From contig CACXEU010000031.1 in NCBI GenBank assembly GCA_902766735.1, positions 1 to 57,762 on the forward strand: 57,762 bases of DNA. The letters run 5' to 3'. The notes below the pieces were generated by a model, which searched no databases, was not told the origin of the DNA, and saw only the letters and a list, made by a program, of their open reading frames with translations. Positions 16,793-25,611 of this stretch are shown piece after piece; the stretch's first letter is position 1, and every line of letters starts with the position of its first letter. The position numbers and the translations under genes are program-made. The stretch comes from an uncultured Lachnospiraceae bacterium (lineage in GTDB: Bacteria > Bacillota > Clostridia > Lachnospirales > Lachnospiraceae).

Positions 16793-17242
16793 ATGAGACA
16801 TGAATTAGATCATATCGATGAACAAATCATCAAGCTGTTGCATGAAAATGCACGAATCCCCCTTAAAGCCATTGCAAATCAGGTTTATCTCTCTTCTCCA
16901 GCCGTTTCCGCAAGAATTGAACGTTTGGAAAAGAATGGTATCATCACCGGATACAGTGCAAAATTGAATGCCGCCGAATTAGGTTATCATATTAAGGCAT
17001 TTATTAATCTTGAAGTTCATCCGGGACAGAAGAAGGATTTTTACCCTTACATTAAAAGTTGTAATAACGTAGTAGAATGTAACTGCGTTACCGGTGATTA
17101 TGCAATGCTCATCGAAGTCATGTTTAAAAGCACTGAGGAATTAGACCATTTTATTGGAGAATTACAGACCTTCGGAAGTACGAAAACCCAGATTGTTTTC
17201 TCCACTTCTGTGGAACATCGCGGAATCCCTCTTACAAAATAG
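16793..17242 (+). CDS. Lrp/AsnC-family transcriptional regulator
   Basis: A 149-residue regulator with an N-terminal winged helix-turn-helix (LDHIDEQIIKLLHENARIPL, then the recognition helix SPAVSARIERLEKNGII) and a C-terminal RAM ligand-binding domain (about 65-145, with GDYAMLIEV). These proteins form octamers and sense amino acids. It is the only plus-strand gene between 3.9 and 50.9 kb and is divergent from the PF06541-argF unit, a plausible target. ATG at 16793 with GGAG seven bases upstream. A strong terminator follows. Confidence 0.93.
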   Translation: MRHELDHIDEQIIKLLHENARIPLKAIANQVYLSSPAVSARIERLEKNGIITGYSAKLNAAELGYHIKAFINLEVHPGQKKDFYPYIKSCNNVVECNCVTGDYAMLIEVMFKSTEELDHFIGELQTFGSTKTQIVFSTSVEHRGIPLTK

Positions 17243-17248
17243 TTTTGA

Positions 17249-17283
17249 AAAATCGAGTAGGTTAAACCTACTCGATTTTTTTA
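17249..17283. terminator. Bidirectional terminator between lrp and the polysaccharide locus
   Basis: A perfect stem ATCGAGTAGG/CCTACTCGAT around TTAA, flanked by A and T runs, serves both lrp (plus) and the last polysaccharide gene (minus), whose stop codon lies in the T-run. Confidence 0.9.
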
Positions 17284-18972
17284 TGAATCACTACTGTTCT
17301 TTTCGCTTTCCTTCTCCTGAAGTAAAGCCTTCTTTTCCTCATCTGTAGTAGTTAACGCTATTTTCTTTGATACCTTTTTCTCAGCTACACTAAATTCATC
17401 TTCGGATACTTCCCCATATTCTCCATAAACATAATCGCCATAGCCATAGCCATACCCGTATCCATATCCATAACCATAACGATTACCATAACCATAACGC
17501 TTCCCATATCCATATTTCTTACCATAACCGTACTTCTTACCATAGCCATAGCCCTTGCCATATCCATAACGTTTTTCATAACCATATCCGTATAAGGAAT
17601 TTAGTCGTCCAACGCTTTCATTCAGCACACAGCCAATAATCGGAGTTCTCGTGTAAGAAAATTCCTGAATTGTATCCATGATTTTATGCACACGCACGCC
17701 ATCTTCTTTTACCACATAAACAACGCCATCCGAATACTTCGCTAAAACAGCTGCATCAGATGTTTCACCACAATGAGGGGCATCAATAATCACATAGTCC
17801 ACCACCTCTTTCGCCTCACGAATAAATCTTTCCATCTGATCCGAGTTCAAGCTCTGAACCGGATTTGTCGACTTCACATTCGGTGCGCATAGCAGCACTC
17901 GGCTTCCCGGAATATTAACAATGGCTTCACTGTTTTTCACACGTTTTTCCAAAAACTGATCCATGGAAAAATCTGCAGCTTCCACTCCCGTCATTTTTCG
18001 AAGGGATAAATTTCTCAAGTTTCCATCAATCAGCATTACCTTATACTGAGCCTTAGAAAGAGAATATGCCAGGTTCATTGCCACAGTACTCTTTCCTTCT
18101 TCTTCTTTTGTACTCGTAACAAGGATTACTTTACAATTCTGCTTTTTCAAATATCTTTCACATCTGGAGGAAATGGTTCGCATTGCTTCCAGATAACGGA
18201 ATCCAACATTTTTATCAATCACGGAACAGTACTTATCCTGTCCTCTTCTTCGATTCATCAAAATCAACGGTAGTGCGCCATAACAAGGAACACTCAGATA
18301 TTTTTCAACATCCTCCGTGCATTTGATTGTTCGAACAAAGAATGCGTATAATCCACATGGCACAACAGCAATCGCCAGACCATATAACATAAACTTCAAA
18401 ATATCCTTCCACGGATTAAACGGGTTATTCGGGGTTTTTGCCACAATCGGTTCTTCTAAAATATCAATCTTCGTGTCACCTAATACAAACTCTGCCACAC
18501 TTCCATAGTTATTAACGACAGATTGAATTACATCGTAATTTAACTGGGCATTTTCTCCCGTAACAACGATACTTAAGATATTCGTCCCCTCTACTGAAGA
18601 TATTTCAATCTTACTCGGCATATATGTCAAACCAATATCTTTTTCAATGATTTCATAAAAGACTTCGTTGTTAATGACATAGTCAAAGTTTACACTCAAT
18701 TCCTCTGCCAACTGACTGTTATTTGTATAAGAACGGTCTTCCTCTCCATTATACGTTGCCGCAGTAATGGAAAAAGTCGCTTTTGACTCGTAAACCGGCA
18801 CATAATTTTTCTTGTAGCGGAAAAATCCTAAAATTCCCATTGCAATCATTAGCAATGCAACTGCCCACCAGAACATACGAAGAACCTTTAAAAATGCGAC
18901 AATAATGTCCGTTACATTTCTTTCTTCCTGTTTTTCCAAAGCAGTGGTGTAATTTGAATTATTCGTTGTCAT
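17281..18972 (-). CDS. Polysaccharide chain-length regulator/BY-kinase with 23-tyrosine tail
   Basis: A 563-residue fusion of a Wzz-type membrane domain (transmembrane segments about 32-50 and 190-213 around an external loop) with a bacterial tyrosine-kinase-like domain. Walker A GKST is at 293-296 and Walker B YVIIDAP ends at 399. Walker A' reads LIDGN (Asp316-Gly-Asn318); the usual second Asp is Asn. The C-terminal tail (461-519) holds 23 tyrosines in Tyr-Gly repeats with Lys/Arg spacers, followed by an acidic and Lys-rich end. Such proteins control chain length and export by cycles of tyrosine phosphorylation. It overlaps the preceding kinase gene by 14 bases. This copy looks like the phosphorylation substrate of the pair. 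Confidence 0.9.
   Translation of the reverse strand: MTTNNSNYTTALEKQEERNVTDIIVAFLKVLRMFWWAVALLMIAMGILGFFRYKKNYVPVYESKATFSITAATYNGEEDRSYTNNSQLAEELSVNFDYVINNEVFYEIIEKDIGLTYMPSKIEISSVEGTNILSIVVTGENAQLNYDVIQSVVNNYGSVAEFVLGDTKIDILEEPIVAKTPNNPFNPWKDILKFMLYGLAIAVVPCGLYAFFVRTIKCTEDVEKYLSVPCYGALPLILMNRRRGQDKYCSVIDKNVGFRYLEAMRTISSRCERYLKKQNCKVILVTSTKEEEGKSTVAMNLAYSLSKAQYKVMLIDGNLRNLSLRKMTGVEAADFSMDQFLEKRVKNSEAIVNIPGSRVLLCAPNVKSTNPVQSLNSDQMERFIREAKEVVDYVIIDAPHCGETSDAAVLAKYSDGVVYVVKEDGVRVHKIMDTIQEFSYTRTPIIGCVLNESVGRLNSLYGYGYEKRYGYGKGYGYGKKYGYGKKYGYGKRYGYGNRYGYGYGYGYGYGYGDYVYGEYGEVSEDEFSVAEKKVSKKIALTTTDEEKKALLQEKESEKNSSDS
17416..17592 (-). repeat. Tyr-Gly codon repeat tract in the BY-kinase tail
   Basis: A low-complexity tract of TAT/TAC-GGN dipeptide codons with AAG/CGT spacers encodes residues 461-519. 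Seven Tyr-Gly units run consecutively just before GDYVYGEYG. The period of 6 and 18 bases makes it prone to length change by slippage. Confidence 0.85.
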
Positions 18973-20383
18973 AAATTTCCACCGCCTTTCCTTCTGATGC
19001 TGTATATAAACGTGGACGCGTTTTAAAATTGATTCCTAAATCCATATAATCATTCAAAACACATCCAAGCATTTTCGCATTGGAATCCTTCATTACGTTA
19101 ATACACTTTAGAACGTCATTCTGATAAGAAAAATCCTGTCTGACTACCAGAAGACAATAATCCACACGATCCAATAGCGCTTCCGCATCGGATACCAATG
19201 CCATCGGCGGAGTATCAATGATTACGTAATCTGCCATTCGACTACATTTACGAATCAAGTCTCTCATAGCTCCGGATTTCATGTATTCATTCGTGTTCGA
19301 ATATCCCTTGGAAGATAAAATCAAATCCAAATTCGTCTTCTCATCGTGACGAAGAACCTCATCCAATCCACATTTTCCCTGAATCATTTTTACTGCATCA
19401 ACCACATCATCCTTTGGAACATTCATCATTTTATAAATCGCCGGTTTTCTGAAATCGGCATCAATGACAACCACTCGCTTCCCTTCCTTTGCAAAGGAGA
19501 GTGCTACATTAACTGCGACTGTGGATTTTCCTTCATTTTCACAAACACTGGAAATCAAATAAACATTTCTACTCTGATGTCTTTCATGTTCATATTCCAA
19601 CTTCACTCTGATATTATCAATACACTCAATAAAACGATTGGAAATAATCGGGCTGGTAATCAGCAATGCCTTTACCATCTGACTTAATTTCGCTTTTAAG
19701 GTTCTATTCTTATTTTCGTGATAGATAATTCCCAAAAGATTGGTATCCATCTCATTTTCAATGATGTTTTCCTTCTTAACTGTTTTTCTCAAGAAACTGA
19801 TGGCAAGAATCAAAAGCATTACAATCACGCCAACCATTGCCCCTGCCTTCAATGACTCATTTCGCGGAGCCAACGTATTTTCAGGCTCTTGAGCCACAAC
19901 CGGTGAGCGCAACTCGTCAAATACAGCATCAGAACTCAAATACGGTGATAATTTATCATAATTTTTCATTACCGCACCAATCGTTCGAAATGCCAGAACC
20001 GGATCTTGTGCCTTTGCTGTAATTTTCATTAAGTTTGTTCCCTCAATGAGCGATACTTTAACTTTTCCATTCAGATTTGATACGTGTAAATCCGAATGCA
20101 TTTTTGATTCCATGATGTCCGCTTTAACCAAATTCTGAAAAACAGTAATAACACTTTCTGCAAATCTTCTGTTTGTATAAACATAACCGGTGCTCTGCTT
20201 TGGCGTCACGACATAAATGGCTGTGCTGGAATACTCCGGCACATAGTTTTTTTTCAAGTAGGTGTATCTTCCCATAATCGCAATACACACTACAATAAAA
20301 ACAAGCCATAATCGATGTACCAAATCCAAGAGAAGCGAGTATATATTTAAATTTTCCAAACTAAAAATCTTGTTATCAGACAT
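18959..20383 (-). CDS. Polysaccharide chain-length regulator/BY-kinase, no tyrosine cluster
   Basis: The second fusion of a Wzz domain (transmembrane about 22-40 and 180-198) and a kinase domain, 474 residues. Here the kinase motifs are complete: Walker A GKST at 285-288, Walker A' VVVIDADFR with Asp308 and Asp310, Walker B YVIIDTPP with Asp390. The tail has only two tyrosines (460 and 471) instead of a cluster. An ECIDNIRVK block (253-261) sits where BY-kinases have their oligomerisation motif. It starts one base after the upstream Ig-like gene and overlaps the next kinase gene. It is probably the active kinase acting on its neighbour's tail. I see no PHP-type or low-molecular-weight tyrosine phosphatase gene in the window. 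Confidence 0.9.
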   Translation of the reverse strand: MSDNKIFSLENLNIYSLLLDLVHRLWLVFIVVCIAIMGRYTYLKKNYVPEYSSTAIYVVTPKQSTGYVYTNRRFAESVITVFQNLVKADIMESKMHSDLHVSNLNGKVKVSLIEGTNLMKITAKAQDPVLAFRTIGAVMKNYDKLSPYLSSDAVFDELRSPVVAQEPENTLAPRNESLKAGAMVGVIVMLLILAISFLRKTVKKENIIENEMDTNLLGIIYHENKNRTLKAKLSQMVKALLITSPIISNRFIECIDNIRVKLEYEHERHQSRNVYLISSVCENEGKSTVAVNVALSFAKEGKRVVVIDADFRKPAIYKMMNVPKDDVVDAVKMIQGKCGLDEVLRHDEKTNLDLILSSKGYSNTNEYMKSGAMRDLIRKCSRMADYVIIDTPPMALVSDAEALLDRVDYCLLVVRQDFSYQNDVLKCINVMKDSNAKMLGCVLNDYMDLGINFKTRPRLYTASEGKAVEIYDNE

Positions 20384-20384
20384 T

Positions 20385-21227
20385 CTATTCCTCCACGATT
20401 ACAGTAAGATACGTCGTGTTCTCATTACTCTCTCCACCATTCACGGTGAATTCCACTGTATAAAATCCCGCCTTTTTCATATTCACATTCGTATTCGTTA
20501 CCTCCACTGCAGAAGTTCCCAAATTCTTTCCTTCCGGGCTCTTAACAGACGCAATATATTCCTTTGCATTAAAAATATCTCCAACTTTTAAGTATACAAC
20601 ATTATTTTTTAGCGAAATTACCGGGCTAAGATTATTCCTCTGTTTAATCACCACAATGGATTTAAACTTTGCAGTATCCCCAAGGCTATTTGTCACCTGT
20701 GCGGTAACAGTATATTTTCCTGCCACACTAGTCGCGGTGGTATTGGAAAGAATTTTAATTTTTCCTGATACATCTCCATCAACACCATCCTTGGCACCAA
20801 GGACATCCACCACCGTTGTATCCGAACCCACATCAAAACACAATGGTTCTGACAAAACAAATCGTGGTGGCTGATAGTCCACATATTTAATTTTTCGTGA
20901 TACTTTCGAAACATGATGTTCCGAATCTTCTACCGCATATGTGATATTGCAGATATGTTCTTTTTTATCGACAAATTTTGAAATGGATTCCACAATAATC
21001 TTATTAGATAAATCTCCATCTTCTCGATCTGTAGCAACAATCCCCTTAATCAGTGCTTTCTCATCATCCTTCACAGAACATTCCAGTAGCTCCTGCTCCA
21101 CACTAAAAGCCGGTCCATTATAATTAATATTTGTCCGATATAAATAATATCTCCATAAAAACACACCGGAAATGATTAAGAATATCACAATGATAATCAT
21201 TCTGCTGTGCGTTATGATAAATCTCAT
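20385..21227 (-). CDS. Membrane-anchored extracellular protein with Ig-like (DUF5011-type) domains
   Basis: A 280-residue protein with one N-terminal transmembrane helix (about 10-26) and three beta-rich domains outside. Two contain the signature of an Asp-rich turn, TDREDGDLSNKI (about 66-77) and KDGVDGDVSGKI (about 145-156), seen in HYR/DUF5011-like domains; the third (about 200-280) is related but lacks it. It ends one base before the BY-kinase gene and follows rfbC by 29 bases, so it belongs to the export end of the polysaccharide operon. It may hold or guide the growing polymer at the cell surface; that role is inference. Confidence 0.72.
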   Translation of the reverse strand: MRFIITHSRMIIIVIFLIISGVFLWRYYLYRTNINYNGPAFSVEQELLECSVKDDEKALIKGIVATDREDGDLSNKIIVESISKFVDKKEHICNITYAVEDSEHHVSKVSRKIKYVDYQPPRFVLSEPLCFDVGSDTTVVDVLGAKDGVDGDVSGKIKILSNTTATSVAGKYTVTAQVTNSLGDTAKFKSIVVIKQRNNLSPVISLKNNVVYLKVGDIFNAKEYIASVKSPEGKNLGTSAVEVTNTNVNMKKAGFYTVEFTVNGGESNENTTYLTVIVEE

Positions 21228-21256
21228 GGGTAACTCTCCTTGTTTTCAACACTTCT

Positions 21257-21802
21257 TTAAATCTCTTTTAATTTTGGCCAGTTCTGATCCTTTTCACTCA
21301 AAATTATTTCCATATCTTCAGGAATTGGCCATTCCACTCCGATATCCGGATCATTCCACATTATTCCGGCTTCATCTCCAGGATGATAGAAATCAGTTAC
21401 CTTGTAACAAAACTCTGCTTCTTCTGACAAAACCAGAAATCCATGAGCGAATCCTTCCGGAATATAGAACTGCTTCATATTTTCTGCTGAAAGTTCCACG
21501 CCAAACCATTGACCATATGTCTTAGAACCTTCTCTTAAATCCACTGCCACATCATACACACAGCCGCGAATCACTCTTACCAATTTTCCCTGTGGAAAAT
21601 TCAGCTGTCTATGAAGTCCACGAAGAACACCTCTCTTGCTCATAGACTGATTATCCTGAACAAAGACCATGTTAAGCCCTGCTTCTTCCATATCCTTTTG
21701 ATTATAGGTTTCCACAAAATAACCTCTCTCATCCGGAAAAACTTTCGGCTCAATCACTGCCAATCCTTCTATCTCACATTTCGTAACCTTAATCTGTCCC
21801 AT
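21257..21802 (-). CDS. rfbC: dTDP-4-dehydrorhamnose 3,5-epimerase
   Basis: The third enzyme of dTDP-L-rhamnose synthesis, converting the 4-keto-6-deoxyglucose to the L-lyxo form. The 181-residue cupin has RGVLRGLHRQ with the catalytic His, the block VRVIRGCVYDVAVDLREGSKTYGQW, and GFAHGFLVLSEEAEFCYKVTDFY. Length is normal. It lies 18 bases after rfbB. Confidence 0.96.
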   Translation of the reverse strand: MGQIKVTKCEIEGLAVIEPKVFPDERGYFVETYNQKDMEEAGLNMVFVQDNQSMSKRGVLRGLHRQLNFPQGKLVRVIRGCVYDVAVDLREGSKTYGQWFGVELSAENMKQFYIPEGFAHGFLVLSEEAEFCYKVTDFYHPGDEAGIMWNDPDIGVEWPIPEDMEIILSEKDQNWPKLKEI

Positions 21803-21820
21803 TTCTGCTATCTCCTACCT

Positions 21821-22849
21821 TTATGCACGTTCCTTATCTACGTACATTTTTTCAAAATAATTCTGATATTCTCCACTGATGATATCCTCCCACCAGTTTT
21901 TATGATCCAAATACCACTGAATGGTCTTTTTAATTCCATCTTCAAACTTCGTTTCCGGAAGCCAGCCCAATTCCGAATGAATCTTTGTCGGGTCAATGGC
22001 ATATCTCATGTCATGTCCCGGGCGATCCGTTACATAAGTAATCAGGCTTTCCGGTTTTCCCAACTGCTGCAGAATTGTCTTTACAACCTCCAAATTCGTC
22101 TTTTCATTATGTCCGCCAATATTATAAACTTCGCCTACGCGACCTTTTCTCATAACTAAGTCAATTGCAATACAATGATCCTTGACATACAACCAATCAC
22201 GGACATTTTCACCTTTTCCATAAACCGGCAGGGTTTCATCAGCCAACGCTCTGGAAATCATTAACGGAATCAATTTTTCCGGAAAATGATACGGGCCATA
22301 GTTGTTGCTGCATCGGGTAATGGTGACAGGCAAACCATAGGTTCTGTAATATGCTAATACTAACAGGTCTGCCCCCGCCTTACTGGACGAATATGGACTT
22401 GACGTATGGATTGGGGTATCCTCTGTAAAGAATAACTCCGGCTGATCCAATGGTAAGTCTCCATATACTTCATCGGTAGAAACCTGATGATATCTTGTAA
22501 TCCCATATTTTCTGCAGGCATCCATTAACACCTGGGTTCCAATGATATTCGTCTGTAAGAAAATTCCCGGGTCCTCAATGGAACGATCCACATGGCTTTC
22601 TGCGGCAAAATTTACCACAATATCCGGATGTTCTTCCTCAAACAGTTTTTCAACCAATTCTTTATCTGCTATGTCCCCTTTTACAAAGCGGAACTGAGGA
22701 TTTTTCATTGCCTCATCCAATGTTGCAAGGTTTCCTGCATAAGTCAATTTATCCAAACAAATAATCCGGTCCTCCGGGTGTTTCTCCAGTTCATAATATA
22801 CAAAATTACTTCCAATAAATCCGGCTCCTCCGGTCACAATAATATTCAT
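21821..22849 (-). CDS. rfbB: dTDP-glucose 4,6-dehydratase
   Basis: An NAD-dependent extended SDR enzyme making dTDP-4-keto-6-deoxyglucose, the branch point for rhamnose and for 4-amino sugars. The 342-residue protein has GGAGFIGSNF near the start, STDEVYGD and YSSSKAGAD with the catalytic Tyr and Lys. In this locus its product probably feeds both RmlC/RmlD and the VioA-like aminotransferase at 32835-33983. Strong AGGAGG before the ATG. Confidence 0.97.
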   Translation of the reverse strand: MNIIVTGGAGFIGSNFVYYELEKHPEDRIICLDKLTYAGNLATLDEAMKNPQFRFVKGDIADKELVEKLFEEEHPDIVVNFAAESHVDRSIEDPGIFLQTNIIGTQVLMDACRKYGITRYHQVSTDEVYGDLPLDQPELFFTEDTPIHTSSPYSSSKAGADLLVLAYYRTYGLPVTITRCSNNYGPYHFPEKLIPLMISRALADETLPVYGKGENVRDWLYVKDHCIAIDLVMRKGRVGEVYNIGGHNEKTNLEVVKTILQQLGKPESLITYVTDRPGHDMRYAIDPTKIHSELGWLPETKFEDGIKKTIQWYLDHKNWWEDIISGEYQNYFEKMYVDKERA

Positions 22850-22908
22850 ATTTTCCTCCTCTATAAATGTTTTCGTTTTTTCCCTTTACAAACATTCTCA
22901 ACTCTTTT

Positions 22909-22935
22909 ATTGTACCATATATTCTTGAAACACAA
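22909..22935 (-). promoter_or_regulatory. Weak candidate promoter before rfbB-rfbC
   Basis: On the minus strand TACAAT (22909-22914) in the context ATGGTACAATA, with TTGTGT 15 bp upstream (22930-22935). The same ATGGTACAATA block occurs in the better promoter at 25571-25598. Confidence 0.35.
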
Positions 22936-22939
22936 CACT

Positions 22940-24136
22940 CTACTGAAGAAATAGTATCTTAAGTTTTTTTAATTCACTCGAATATCTTTCAACATATTCA
23001 ACCATTAAATATTCTGGTTTTATTTCATCTATCATTTTTGCGGTATAACAATCTCGATGCACTACATAAACCTCAGCAAATATTTTTCTTAACACTGGAA
23101 TCATTGATGTTCTAAACGAATCTCCAACAAGAAAAATCTTTTTTGAAATTAATGCATTTTCATTTTTGAAATAAGACATTCCCGTTTTCTGTTCTTTAGC
23201 AAAAAGCTTCCACTCTGTTTTTATTGTGCCTTCAACTTCATATTCTATCTCATCATCAAAGAAATTCCTTAACCCCACCAGCCTTGCAAGATCATCATCT
23301 CCGCATGTATGATAATTATCTCTAAGATTACTCGACTTGACTTCTTCCTTATCTAGTTCTGGAATATCTATTTTCCAATTCTTCAATACTTCTCTAGTTC
23401 CAATATAAGCCCCTAACTGATTCCAGTGAGTATCATAGGAATAATATAACTGCATATCCGAATGTTTTTCGAGCAGTGCCTCTTTAGGAGATACTACATA
23501 AGCTCCCCTTTTTTTTAAATAATCAATCAATATATCTGTACTTGTTTTTTCTGCATGCTGGTAAGTATCCGGCATATATTCAGCATAAACATTTTCTTTA
23601 TTCGGCGTCACTATTACCATCATTTTTATTCCCTCTTTTTCAAAGAAAGTTTGGGTATCAATGATGTTTTCTAAAATATCATTTTTCTCAACTTCAGAAT
23701 ATCTGTTTGTCCCTTCATAGTCAGCAATAGAATCCCCATCTGTTGTACTTTTATAGAACAACCACCCATTTTCTCCCAACACCACTTGGTTAGAAAATAT
23801 TTTTCCTATAGAAACATATGTAAAAACAGAATCTATTTTGCTCAGCCGTTCTTTTTGAAACACATGATTATACCAACCGTTTTCTAATTGAAATGTTTTC
23901 TGATCTATTTTCTGCAAAAAATGACTATTCTTCGTGTTACTAGTTTTCTCTTCATCAGTTCCATTTTTGTGGGAAGAATTTGAATTATAAACAGTTGACG
24001 ATTCTTTCTCGGCATGCTTCAAAACTTTTAAACCAATATCCTTTACAAGTCCACTCCAACATAATGCAGAAAATATAAATATTCCTACAATTATTACCAC
24101 AGTGTGCCACCTTAATTCACTAATTATTTTCTTCAT
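22940..24136 (-). CDS. DHHW/AlgJ-like SGNH-type polysaccharide O-acetylation protein
   Basis: A 398-residue protein with an N-terminal transmembrane anchor (about 12-30) and an extracellular AlgX/AlgJ-like domain. Family signatures are YYSYDTHWNQLGAYIG (the DxHW block, about 228-243) and LVGDSFRTS with the nucleophile Ser (about 337). In alginate and related systems this protein receives acetyl groups passed across the membrane by an MBOAT partner and puts them on the polymer. The MBOAT gene lies 10 bases upstream, so the pair forms a complete O-acetylation module. The gene is more AT-rich than the rfb genes beside it. Confidence 0.85.
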   Translation of the reverse strand: MKKIISELRWHTVVIIVGIFIFSALCWSGLVKDIGLKVLKHAEKESSTVYNSNSSHKNGTDEEKTSNTKNSHFLQKIDQKTFQLENGWYNHVFQKERLSKIDSVFTYVSIGKIFSNQVVLGENGWLFYKSTTDGDSIADYEGTNRYSEVEKNDILENIIDTQTFFEKEGIKMMVIVTPNKENVYAEYMPDTYQHAEKTSTDILIDYLKKRGAYVVSPKEALLEKHSDMQLYYSYDTHWNQLGAYIGTREVLKNWKIDIPELDKEEVKSSNLRDNYHTCGDDDLARLVGLRNFFDDEIEYEVEGTIKTEWKLFAKEQKTGMSYFKNENALISKKIFLVGDSFRTSMIPVLRKIFAEVYVVHRDCYTAKMIDEIKPEYLMVEYVERYSSELKKLKILFLQ

Positions 24137-24146
24137 AACACCTCAC

Positions 24147-25526
24147 CTAAAAATTGCCGTAAATATATGGGGTATACGATGCATTTATCACTGCACAAAT
24201 AGCCAATATTGCCAACGCCAGAAAACAAATTCCCCTTGTAATCCCATGCCAGTTTTTCACTTCATTTTTCTTCAATATTTTTTCTATCGGAAAACACAAT
24301 AATATAGAAATGAGCAGATACGGGAGAAATCGTACTGTTCCCCATTCTATCGAACTACAACTTCCTAAACCAAACATTCCCAATATATATTTCATTGCAA
24401 TACTTAAATTTGATGCACGAAAAGGAACCCACAATATATTAACAAAGAATAATGTATAGATATGACCAATCCAAGATGTGCTCATTTTTTTCATAAAAGG
24501 GATGTATTTTTCAACACATAAAAGGACGAAATACCCCATTCCCCAAACGATAAAGGACCAGTCTGCTCCGTGCCAAATTCCAGTCAATAACCAGACAACT
24601 AACATATTAAATATATGTCTCGAAATATTACATCTATTTCCTCCTAAAGGAATATAAACATAGTCTCTAAACCATTTTGTTAAAGATATATGCCAACGTT
24701 TCCAGAAATCAGAAATGCTACAAGCACGATATGGTCGATTAAAGTTTTCTCCAATATCAAATCCCAACAATTGTCCAATCCCTATTGCTATGTCAGAATA
24801 TCCAGAAAAATCATAATATAACTGTATCGTGTATGCCACAGAGCCTATCCAAAGACCAATACATGAATAGGAATTTCCTTTTGCAACCCCTTCAAAATAA
24901 TAATCAGATAAAACAGCAATTTTGTCTGCAATTAAAACCTTTTTACATAATCCTATAACAATCCGTTCAATTGCAGAATTATAATTTGATATTTTGATAC
25001 AAGCATTCATACCTTCGCGAAATTTTTGAAACCTAATTATAGGTCCCGAAGTGATTGTCGGGAAAAAAGAAAGGTATGCATAAATCTCTAAGAACGACAT
25101 CTTTTTTAGACATTCCTTAGTTTTATATGTATCACAAATCAACGAAATTGCCTCAAACGTAAAAAAAGAAATGCCCACAGGTATAACTAAACTCGGGCTC
25201 TGTATATTTATATTAAATGCAGAGTTTATATTTGAAATAATAAATTGTAAATACTTGATCAAAAATAATGGAATAGTTGTAATTGTTATAAATGTTCCCA
25301 TTATTATTTTATTTTTTTTTCTCGTTAACACCTTGCAGAATAACCACACGGCAACGGAAAAAAGACATAAGAAACCAAGTATTCCCACGCCTCCCCATAT
25401 ATAAAATATACTATTTGCTATAAGTATTAATGCTAATTTTGATTTTTTGTTATTTCTTAACAAATAGCAAAAAAGAATAAACCAGGGCAATAACCCAATC
25501 AAAAAAAGATTAGTTGTAAATGTCAT
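24147..25526 (-). CDS. MBOAT-family O-acyltransferase (AlgI/DltB/PatA-like)
   Basis: An integral membrane acyltransferase (459 residues, 10 or more hydrophobic segments) that moves acetyl groups across the membrane. The conserved block SDFWKRWHISLTKWFRDYVYIPLGG and the catalytic-His segment LLTGIWHGADWSFIVWG are clear. The ATG at 25526 follows GGAG at six bases; a TTG four codons upstream overlaps that site and was rejected. It is the first gene of an MBOAT-DHHW unit with its own promoter. Confidence 0.92.
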   Translation of the reverse strand: MTFTTNLFLIGLLPWFILFCYLLRNNKKSKLALILIANSIFYIWGGVGILGFLCLFSVAVWLFCKVLTRKKNKIIMGTFITITTIPLFLIKYLQFIISNINSAFNINIQSPSLVIPVGISFFTFEAISLICDTYKTKECLKKMSFLEIYAYLSFFPTITSGPIIRFQKFREGMNACIKISNYNSAIERIVIGLCKKVLIADKIAVLSDYYFEGVAKGNSYSCIGLWIGSVAYTIQLYYDFSGYSDIAIGIGQLLGFDIGENFNRPYRACSISDFWKRWHISLTKWFRDYVYIPLGGNRCNISRHIFNMLVVWLLTGIWHGADWSFIVWGMGYFVLLCVEKYIPFMKKMSTSWIGHIYTLFFVNILWVPFRASNLSIAMKYILGMFGLGSCSSIEWGTVRFLPYLLISILLCFPIEKILKKNEVKNWHGITRGICFLALAILAICAVINASYTPYIYGNF

Positions 25527-25570
25527 ATTACTCTCCAAATGAAACCTTTCATCAAATCAAAATCCTTTAT

Positions 25571-25598
25571 ATTGTACCATAAAAAAAAGGCTATGCAA
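25571..25598 (-). promoter_or_regulatory. Promoter of the MBOAT-DHHW unit, overlapping a terminator
   Basis: On the minus strand TTGCAT (25593-25598) lies inside the terminator stem of the upstream glycosyltransferase. A 16-bp spacer and TACAAT (25571-25576) follow. Confidence 0.6.
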
Positions 25599-25611
25599 AT
25601 CGCATAGCCTC
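25581..25611 (-). terminator. Terminator after the glycosyltransferase at 25611-26741
   Basis: AGGCTATGC pairs with GCATAGCCT around a 5-base loop, followed by eight T on the minus strand. It starts at the stop codon. Confidence 0.88.
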
